NCBI GenBank assembly: GCA_011503125.2
Contig: WWBZ02000041.1
Location: 1 to 14,778 of the forward strand
DNA length: 14,778 nt
Source of the DNA: Botryosphaeria dothidea
Taxonomy: Eukaryota; Ascomycota; Dothideomycetes; Botryosphaeriales; Botryosphaeriaceae
Reading direction: 5' to 3'
Under the pieces are notes generated by a model that ran no database searches, was not told the origin of the DNA, and worked only from the letters and a program-made list of their open reading frames with translations. Below are positions 7,941 through 14,778 of this stretch, in pieces; positions within the stretch are counted from its first letter, which is position 1, and each line of letters opens with the position of its first letter. A program made the translations under genes and the position numbers.

Positions 7941-10900
7941 CTATCTACCTTCTCTCCGCATCCAAGACACGGTAAAAGCGGCAAAAATGACCGGAAGAAC
8001 GCTGACAAGCTCGCCAAGACCAGCGTAGGCTGGCGAAATCCTCACCTTCACGAACGCGCCAGCTGCCAGGAGGATAGCAAAGACGTTGTACGTGGCCGAC
8101 CACACGAAGTTGAAGACAATACGGCGGAAGGATGCAGCCGAAACTTCGAGGAGGAAGAGGATGCCTTCCAGCCCAGAGAGCAAAACGACATCAGCGGTAG
8201 CCCTGGTGACGTCTGACGAAGAGCCCAACTGCACTCCAACGTCGGCCTGTGCCACGGCCACTGCATCATTTGTGCCATCGCCGCAGAAGAGCACAATTTT
8301 GCCCGCTTCCATGAGCTTCTGGATATAGACGCGCCTTCTCGGCAGGCGTGTTGCGGGCGACGGTGTTCTGGTGTGGAATCCCAACCATTGCCCGGACTCC
8401 CTCGACGGCATTGTGCTCGTCGCCGCTGACAAGATGGGCGTCGATGTTCATGGACAGAAGCTTGCCGACAACCGAAATGGCTTCCGGACGCAGGAGGCTC
8501 TTCAGCCGTATGCAGCTACAAGCTGACCTTCTTTAGTAACGCACAACACTGTCATGCCATCGTCCATCATCCGGCGGACAGTCGGGTGAGCTTCAGACCT
8601 GGTCCAGCGCGCACTCCCGGCTCGAACCTGAGCCCCATTCCAACTCCCTTGCACTCCAGCTCCTGGTATAACGCGGATATCCGTCATCTCAACGGCGTCA
8701 AGGGTGCGAGTGTCCAGGAGCTTGCCCACGGCCACGGAAACGGGATGCTTGTTGCCGGTTGCGAGGGCTTTCGTGAGGGATGAAGCGGTATCCCGGTCTA
8801 CACCAAGTGTCTCCTCTGCCACAACATCCAGATCCTGCATGGTCAGCGTTCCCGTCTTGTCGAAAACAACATCCGTGACCTTTCGAGCCCTCTCCACGGA
8901 CTGTGCCGATTTGATGACGACCCCACCGCGTGCAGCAACGCCGCCAGCAATTACCAACACCATCGGCACCGCCAGCCCAGCGCGCAGGGGCACGAAACCG
9001 CCAACACTGCAATGCAGTAGCTCAACGCCGTATCCGCCACCTTCGCGCCCTCCTCGCCCCTAACACTGATCGCAACTACCACCCACACACACAGCACCAC
9101 CACCGCCACGCCCAGCACAACCCACACAAACCACCCGGCAACCCGATCCGCCACATCCTGCACCCGCGGCTTCGACCTCAACGCATCCTCCACCAACCCC
9201 GCTATCTCCGCCACCGTCCCGCTCCCGGGCAGCCGCACCAACCGCACCACCAGCGCCCCCTCCCCGGTCACCGTCCCCGCGACCACCGCGCTCCCCACGC
9301 CCTTCGCCACCGGCACGCTCTCGCCCGTCACAACGCTCTCGTCGACCTCGCTGCCCCCCGCCGCCACCACCACCCCATCCGTCGCCACCTTCTCGTGCGC
9401 CCCCACCCGAAACACATCCCCGTACTGCAGCACCCTCGCATCGACCACCCTCTCCCCGCCACCCTGCTCGACGAGCGTGGCGAACCGCGCCTCCACGCCC
9501 CTGAGCGCCACGCGCCCGACGGCCCGCACGCGCGCCCACGCCCCGCCGAGGCGGCCGAGCAGGACGAGCGTGACGAGCAGCGCGCCCGTCTCGAAGAAGG
9601 ACGCCGTCTGCAGCGGCCTGCCGGCGGCCTCGAACGCGTACGCGACGACGCTGTAGGCGTAGGCGGCGGTGATGCTGGAGCGCGACGAGCGCGTCCATCT
9701 CGAGGGTGCGGGCGCGCAGCAGCGCGCGCAACGCGGGCGCGTGGAACTCGGGCACGGCGAGGCACTGGACGCAGGTGGCGAGGGCGAGGGAGGCGGATGA
9801 GCGGGTCGGCGGCGAGACGAGGGCGTCGTGGCTCCAGCTGAGGACGACGACGGGGGTGGTGAGGAGCGCGGAGAGGAGCGTTTTGAGGGCGAGGGAGCGG
9901 AGGTGGGCGGCGCCGGTGGAGGTGGAGGTGGGAGGGGCGAGGCCGGTGGTGAGGTGGCTGATGGAGGTGGCGAGGGTGCGGGCGCCGAGGGTGGAGGGGT
10001 CGAAGGAGATGGTGGTGGAGTTCTTGTGGATCGTGGTGTTGGTGATGCCGGGGAGGGGGAGGGCGGCGATGGTCTGGGCGTTGGCTTTGGTCGTGAGGAA
10101 TGTGAGGGTCTGGTCGGTGGTGGAGATTCGGGCGAGGGAGAAGCCCGTCGTTTGCTGTGCTCGGGTGATGGCGTCGGTGGCGCTTGAGATGGTCGGGTCC
10201 ATGTCGAAGTCCGCTCGCTTCATGATGAAGTTGACCGAGACGTTGGTGAGTCCCGGAAGGGCTGCAAGGCCGCGGTGGAGTTTGTTGCCGCAGCCGGAGC
10301 AGGTCATTCCTTCAACGGTGACGGAGACGTGCTCGCGGTTGGTTCCCTTTTCGATATCGACAGTTACGTCTTTCAACCTAGTAGACACGGAGAAGTCGTT
10401 GGATTTGTCGCAGGGATTCATGCCATGGTCATGATGATCATGATATTTTTCATCGCAACATTCTTGAGCTCTGCAAACCTCAATGATCTCTGTACAACAT
10501 TGATCAGTGCCCTCTCTGTTGCTGCTTCGACACTTGACTAGATCATGGCTGGGTTCAGCATTTGAAGAGCACTCCCTCTTCTCAGCATGGAATTTCCCGG
10601 CACAACATTTGATTGAGCGGGACCCAAGAACGCTACGGCAGAGGCAGCGAGCTTCCTTGAGAATAGACGCATACTTCTCGATAGCAGCACGATGGTGTTT
10701 CCCACAAGCATCGCCCTTCTCATGGTGGTCATGGTGCTTGTGGTCCGAGATGGAGGTGATGTCGGTACAGCAATCTGTAAACTATGAGTGACACGATTCA
10801 GGCAAATACAAATGCATGGAACAGTAGTGGCCTACCTTTAATACTATCCGCCGAGCCACAGCTGTCCCTACATTCAATGGCAGCGATTGCTTTGAGCAGT

Positions 10901-11090
10901 CCTCTGTATAAATGTCAGTTGAGAAGGAGGGAGAGAACAGGCGAATCGTTGTCTGACCATCACAGAGTTCCCTTACACCGGGTTCGCAGCAATCTTGTCC
11001 AGAGGCTAGGCTGCATGGGGCTGTTGGCTGAAGCATTTCATTGCCATTTGATGCCTCTCCCGGTGTACAGCAACCTTCGATGCGATCCAT
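7941..11090 (-). CDS. Copper-transporting P-type ATPase (type IB, PCA1-like), with four frameshifts
   Basis: Exons 11090-10958, 10901-10836 and 10774-7941, with introns of 56 and 61 nt; corrected length about 1010 aa. It pumps copper (possibly cadmium or silver) across a membrane using ATP. The first 180 or so residues are Cys/His-rich: [40 protein letters not shown] and YHDHHDHG. Next comes a heavy-metal domain with [11 protein letters not shown], a weaker second one, the actuator motif TGESVP, the ion-binding SCPCALG, the phosphorylation site DKTGTLT, the NKHP motif and GDGTNDA. The last helices end [17 protein letters not shown]. Indels break the printed frame at 9677-9678 (+1), 8976-8978 (-1, right after SCPCALG), about 8505 (-1) and about 8330 (+1). 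The start is uncertain: the ATG at 11090 lies inside the upstream methyltransferase, leaving no promoter. The middle of the gene is much more GC-rich than its ends. Confidence 0.9.
10290..10301 (-). other. Metal-binding CxxC of the heavy-metal-associated domain (CSGC)
   Basis: Codons for C-S-G-C in the context [13 protein letters not shown], around residue 225 of the ATPase. This is the copper-coordinating loop of the only clearly intact heavy-metal domain. The second domain-like segment (starting near [11 protein letters not shown]) lacks a CxxC. Confidence 0.85.
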
Positions 11091-12079
11091 TGCTTTGATA
11101 GCAGAGTGTGATTCCAGCAACCAGTGCATAGGGTACTGCTTTTCAGCTCCGTTAAGGGTGACCGTAGAATAGCTCCCGGGGCTATCTACAACCAAAAGCA
11201 AGGATCCAGGCCGGAGATAGCCCGTGAGCTTCATCAGGAAGGCTTGCGTCTTTGGCAATGACGAGGTATAAAGCTCGTTTAATGTGAACATGATGGTGAT
11301 CAGATCAGCATCCTGCAACTGAACAGAGAGATCTGCTACAGGCATAGTAAGAACATCTTGCTGGAGAGATTCGGTATTGAAGGAATCCGGATGCAACAAT
11401 TTAGTATTGGCTTCCTTGGCGGTGTTAGATGCGTATTTGGACAGCGGAGGTGATGTGGTGATGGCATTTTGAAGGCTTGCGACGATGGGTGACCAGTTGG
11501 CAATGTCGATGGCGGATACCTCAAAACGTGGCTGTGTTGATGATGCAGGAGCTTTCTCCGATGTACCACTGTTTGAATCTTTCGTTTGACCGTCTTCTGG
11601 CGGAGCGTGTTTTTCGGCCAGCAGTTTGAGAAAGCCAGCGAGGCCAACAATTTCAGCGCCAGCACCGCCACCTATACAGGCGATCCTGAGGTCATGTGGA
11701 TTCCTTTTCGCTCCAAGCTCTTTTGACACGAAAATGTGGTCTTCCAAGTCACCCAAAATCTGGAGATAGCCAAGCGCTCTACTGGGGCTCCATCGGACGA
11801 CATATGCCTCGAGGTACTCATCCTTTCAAAAGCCGAGAGGAAATCGCGGTTGTAAAGATGCTGCTTGACTTCTTGCAATAAAGGCTTTAGGTCGGAGCCG
11901 AAGCGATTTGAAAAAGAGTTTCGAAAGACATTTAGCAGGAGCTGTTGCAGTTCCAACGGGATTGTTGAGACGTCCTCTTTTACTGGTTTAACGGATGTCT
12001 CGCTTCTCTTGGCCTGGTTAGCTGTCCTCTTTGCCCGGTTGCTCTTTGCAGACTTTGCGGAAGCACTTTTGGGAGGCAT
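11006..12079 (-). CDS. BMT6-like 25S rRNA (uridine-N3)-methyltransferase, frameshifted, 3' end lost at the ATPase gene
   Basis: Single exon starting MPPKSASAKSAKS at 12079, with a Lys/Arg-rich head suited to nucleolar targeting. It continues with a helical segment (LQQLLLNVFRNSFSNRFG) and the SAM-binding motif RIACIGGGAGAEIVGLAGF, then the acidic VSAIDIANW, DLITIMFTLNELYT, and LLLVVDSPGSYSTVTLNG. The family methylates U2843 of large-subunit rRNA in yeast. One base is lost at 11822-11823 (SAFER, then DEYLEAYVVRW in the next frame) and one is extra at 11112-11113 (YPMHWLL, then DHTLLS). After DHTLLS, homology stops; the usual last 60 or so residues are missing and about 24 unrelated residues follow to a stop at 11006, overlapping the ATPase start. 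As printed, the frame instead runs directly into ATPase exon 1. A longer start near 12181 is possible but adds an unconserved stretch. Confidence 0.82.
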
Positions 12080-12323
12080 TGCGGTGGCGTTGGTGGAAGT
12101 AACAGGACTGGTGCTCGAAGTCGAGGAAATTCTCGGAACATTCAGGCGGCAACCAATTTCACGCGCGTCGCTTGACCCCACTACTGCCCCGCGATGTCAT
12201 CGGCACCGCGTCTCTGCATGTGCCAGCTCTACCCACAGACTTCAAGGCCCCGATATTACGTTTCTTTCGTCAAATCGCATTTCCAGCAGCCTTGAGCACC
12301 AAACAAATAGCCATTGGCCCACC
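12080..12323. promoter_or_regulatory. Bidirectional promoter between the methyltransferase and the CMD-like gene
   Basis: A 244-bp gap between divergent start codons. It holds a CCAAT box at 12153-12157, an ACGCGT (MluI cell-cycle-box sequence) at 12161-12166, and an inverted CCAAT (ATTGG) at 12313-12317, probably too close to the plus-strand ATG to act. These are motif matches only. Confidence 0.45.
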
Positions 12324-13034
12324 ATGCGCCTCCCCTACGTACCAAATCCACCGCAATTCGAAAACGAGGCTGACCAAGCCATCGTCGAGCGCGTTCAAAA
12401 ACGCCGCGGAGAGCGTGGCCTCATGGAGTTGGATCTGGCATTGCTAAACGCGCCTCCCGTCGCTGATGGCTGGGTCAGTATGCCCCAGTCAGCCAACAGT
12501 GCTCTTGCCTCCTTCCTCCACCTCCAACAGCCACCCAAGCTCTGGAACTGCCCTAATACTAAGCGCGAACTAGGAACTCGTTCCTCGGCTCAATACGTAC
12601 AGGCACGAGCCTCTCTACCTCGATTCGCGAGGCCGCAATATGTCGCGTTGCCGTCCTTAACAACGCCTGGTACGAGTGGAAAGGACCACGCCCCGATCCT
12701 GCGAGCTGCCGGCGATGTGGACGAGCAGGACGTGCAATACATCGCGAAGAAACGTCCGAATACGAAAAGGCCAAGTCATGGCGCAACCGCCACGGAGGAG
12801 AATTTGCGCCCCTCGCGTATGACGGAGAAGCATCTGGCTGTGCTGGAATATACGGACGTCATGACCCTGGACGTGAGCGTACCGGACGAGATCTTCCAGA
12901 GGCTAAGGGCATCATTTACCGAGAGGGAGGTTGTGGAAATAACGGCAACGGTGGGTGCATATAATTGCGTGAGTAGGTTCTTGGTTGCACTAGATGTCGG
13001 GGAGAAGAACGGTGATACGAGTCCCGATCAATGA
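12324..13034 (+). CDS. Carboxymuconolactone decarboxylase / AhpD-like protein, with several indels
   Basis: Exon 1 at 12324-12473 reads MRLPYVPNPPQFENEADQ to APPVADGW. A roughly 100-nt intron (donor GTCAGT, acceptor TAG at 12571-12573) follows, then exon 2 to 13034; corrected length about 202 aa. The family core is visible after correction: NSFLGSIRTGTSLS, SIREAAICRVAVLNNAWYEW, HAPILRAAGD, APLAYDEKHLAVLEY and TDVMTLDVSVPDEIF. Members are small all-helical proteins: gamma-carboxymuconolactone decarboxylases or AhpD-type peroxidase partners. The AhpD CxxC pair is not seen; only one Cys (AICR) is present. Four indels are inferred: extra base at 12574, extra at 12683-12684, missing at 12803-12805, extra at 12824-12825. 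Because the printed frame stays open throughout, an automatic model would retain the intron and the wrong peptide unnoticed. The reaction is unknown. Confidence 0.78.
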   Translation: MRLPYVPNPPQFENEADQAIVERVQKRRGERGLMELDLALLNAPPVADGWVSMPQSANSALASFLHLQQPPKLWNCPNTKRELGTRSSAQYVQARASLPRFARPQYVALPSLTTPGTSGKDHAPILRAAGDVDEQDVQYIAKKRPNTKRPSHGATATEENLRPSRMTEKHLAVLEYTDVMTLDVSVPDEIFQRLRASFTEREVVEITATVGAYNCVSRFLVALDVGEKNGDTSPDQ

Positions 13035-13218
13035 GGGTCTGTTGACAATCATCGTTCATCAAGCGCATTATGAACGTCGAAATGGCTACCATAAAAGCCC
13101 CGTGAGATGTAGCCTAACGCCGTATTCCGCCATGATATCCAACACAGGCTGATCCGCCCAAAATACAAATCGAAAAGCATAACGTCCAATCCAACAAGTT
13201 CGGTTTGACTGGATCCTT
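13035..13218. other. Convergent 3' flanks of the CMD-like gene and POL12
   Basis: The 184-bp space between two stop codons facing each other. It is probably shared 3' UTR and polyadenylation sequence. No gene or clear structural element was seen. Confidence 0.6.
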
Positions 13219-14778
13219 TTAAATATGCACGATATCCACCCGTGCGCGCTCAAACAGCTTATGCGCGACAACGTCGTTCTTTTCCCTCTCTTCGTCCGTG
13301 ATCGTGACTGGTAAAACGGTCATACGTGCGAACGTGCCAGGTCCGCGCTTCTTGCTTAGCGTGCCAGGATTGATCATGAGGACAGAGTTGAGGACCTGCA
13401 CATACTGATGAGTTGGCGATTCTCACAAGGTGAATCAGTAAAGTACTTACCTTGGCAAATGGGGTCAGCGCCGAAGGCGTGATCAATATATCTGGCCGTA
13501 CATTCAACCATTCCGTCAGCTTGAGGAAGCTCGTGTCCAGTGGCGCACCGATGGGTAGAATGTCCACCTTCTCCGAATCTTCCTCTCCTTCCGCAACCAC
13601 GGAACCATCCCTATCCGCATCAATTTTTGGGTACGCTTCGCGCGCCGTCGGCGGAAAGACGGGCAGAAGGAGCGCTGCGAGATGATGTTTGCGCCCCAAC
13701 GAGCCATAGCGTTTGTCATCTTAGCCTTATCACTGACGCATTCCTCCCGACGCAGCATGTCTAGGATGTCAAGGCTGTTTATGCCAACAACGATCTCGTT
13801 GATGCTGACAGTGACGGGGTTGGTGACAATGCTTGCTTGCCGTGGTAAACCGAACTCCTGACGTTTGAGGCGGTCTTGCGGGTATGACGCGTGCTTGTTG
13901 ATAGCATCCCGGACGGAAGGTTGAATGATGATGGTGATACTGGGATGCTGTGCGACGAGCTGATTGATAGGCTGCGAGATGTGATAACGGAGGACATCCT
14001 TAAGTGTGGCTTTGTCAGGGTTGGGAATTGCAGAGTCAGGGATCTCAAAGTCACCGTTGAGGACCGAAGGATGCTCGATATCAAGGAAGGGGCCATTGAG
14101 GACAAGAAGATCTGGCCGGCTCTCTAGGACAGTCTCCATTAACGCATTAAAGGCTGCAAAATCCAGGACATGAGCTGGAGTGTATGGTCCGATGCGACCA
14201 TGATGCTCAAAGGTCTAATGCTGCTCTCGGAGTCATCGATATCCATGTCTCCTGTGGAAGCGAGGCGAGCATTTGCTAAATCAAGTTCTGAAGGCGTAGA
14301 TGCAGCAACCGGCAGGAGCGGGATTTCGAGGAGTTCTTGACCATGAAGAAGGAACCGGCCGGATTGTTCCTCGAACTGCAACGATCTGCCCCGGGAAAAA
14401 GTTATAGATAGGAAGACCATCCACCTTAAGAGGTACTCTGAGGCCTGCTCCAGTGCGTCTTGATGTCTCAAGCACAAGCGAGGCGGCATTGAGCTTACCT
14501 TCTGTGCTGTCCGATGCGATTCGTCCGATAGCGACGATATCGCTTGTGCTCTGACTGGCTGGGGTTGCCAAAGGCAATATCCTCCAGCTTGTGATATTCC
14601 TGGACTATCTGAAGGAATTCGTCGATGCGATCATCGAGGATTTCTGAGGCTTCAGACAATTTCATTGCCATTGTCTTGTATCCAAACTTGGCAATTTCCG
14701 TGTTTGGCCTTTATCTTCACACGAGGATCGGCGGGGGACTCGCTGGGGGGCTCGCAAAGTGGGATATGGGTCGTTCAA
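13219..14778 (-). CDS. POL12: DNA polymerase alpha subunit B (Pol12), C-terminal part, with about six indels
   Basis: Two exons, running off the right edge to 13451 and then 13395-13219, with a 55-nt intron (donor GTAAGT). The visible C-terminal part, about 500 aa, starts before FGYKTMAMKLSEASEILDD and passes through FGNPASQSTSDIVAIGRIAS and GLPIYNFFPGQIVAVRG (the OB-fold region). The inactive phosphoesterase-like core follows: IMVASGPYTPAH, DLLVLNGPFLD, NAMARWGANIISQRSFCP and VFPPTAREA. The end reads WLNVRPDILITPSALTPF, VLMINPGTLSKKRG, HKLFERARVDIVHI. Pol12 is the non-catalytic subunit that tethers primase-polymerase alpha in replication and is essential in yeast. Inferred indels: extra at 14703-14705 and 14561-14564; missing at 14364-14365, 14337-14338, 14189-14190 and 13661-13663. 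The N-terminal region and promoter lie beyond the window. Confidence 0.9.

Noticed and set aside
8930..9841. 303-codon plus-strand frame rich in Arg, His and Pro
   Set aside because: It is antisense to the GC-rich core of the copper ATPase; length is due to base composition.
9706..10434. 242-codon plus-strand frame
   Set aside because: Antisense to the ATPase N-terminal half; low-complexity and without motifs.
11865..12323. Upstream extension of the CMD-like open frame
   Set aside because: This part is antisense to the methyltransferase; the family N-terminus begins at the ATG at 12324.
1..14778. Pseudogene decay, repeat-induced point mutation or programmed frameshifting as the cause of the frame breaks
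   Set aside because: All genes are hit, the changes are single-base indels at homopolymers in both directions, and I saw no clear nonsense substitutions; no slippery-site structure recurs.

Overview
This window reads as nuclear DNA of a filamentous ascomycete (Pezizomycotina). The genes carry short GT-AG introns of about 48-100 nt. The protein families are typically fungal: a tannase-type esterase, an NmrA-like reductase, a mixed C2H2/Zn2Cys6 regulator, a PCA1-like copper ATPase, a BMT6-like rRNA methyltransferase and Pol12. The class cannot be fixed from the sequence.

Layout, left to right: (1) the 5' end of a secreted tannase/feruloyl-esterase-like gene on the minus strand, cut by the window edge; (2) about 1.4 kb without a recognisable gene; (3) an NmrA/isoflavone-reductase-like gene (-); (4) a divergently transcribed FAD monooxygenase (+); (5) a C2H2 plus Zn2Cys6 transcription factor (-), convergent with the monooxygenase; (6) a type IB copper P-type ATPase (-) with a Cys/His-rich N-terminus; (7) a BMT6-like 25S rRNA uridine methyltransferase (-) whose 3' end runs into the ATPase 5' end with no spacer; (8) a carboxymuconolactone-decarboxylase/AhpD-like gene (+); (9) the C-terminal two thirds or so of DNA polymerase alpha subunit B (-), running off the right edge.

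The left half looks like a small catabolic neighbourhood: esterase, NmrA-like reductase, flavin ring hydroxylase and a dual-finger regulator. A shared direct repeat, TGCGGC-N7-TGCGGC, lies upstream of both the tannase and the NmrA gene and suggests co-regulation by a CGG-binding zinc-cluster factor. The right half is mostly housekeeping (rRNA modification, DNA replication) plus copper efflux.

The most important practical fact is that all eight genes are broken by single-base insertions or deletions, about 22 in 14.8 kb, nearly all in or beside short homopolymers. Conserved protein sequence continues in another frame after each one. Because the essential Pol12 gene carries about six, these are most likely sequencing/assembly errors rather than pseudogene decay. 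Gene models below assume that each is an error; lengths given are after such correction. No tRNA, rRNA, transposon or CRISPR array was recognised.
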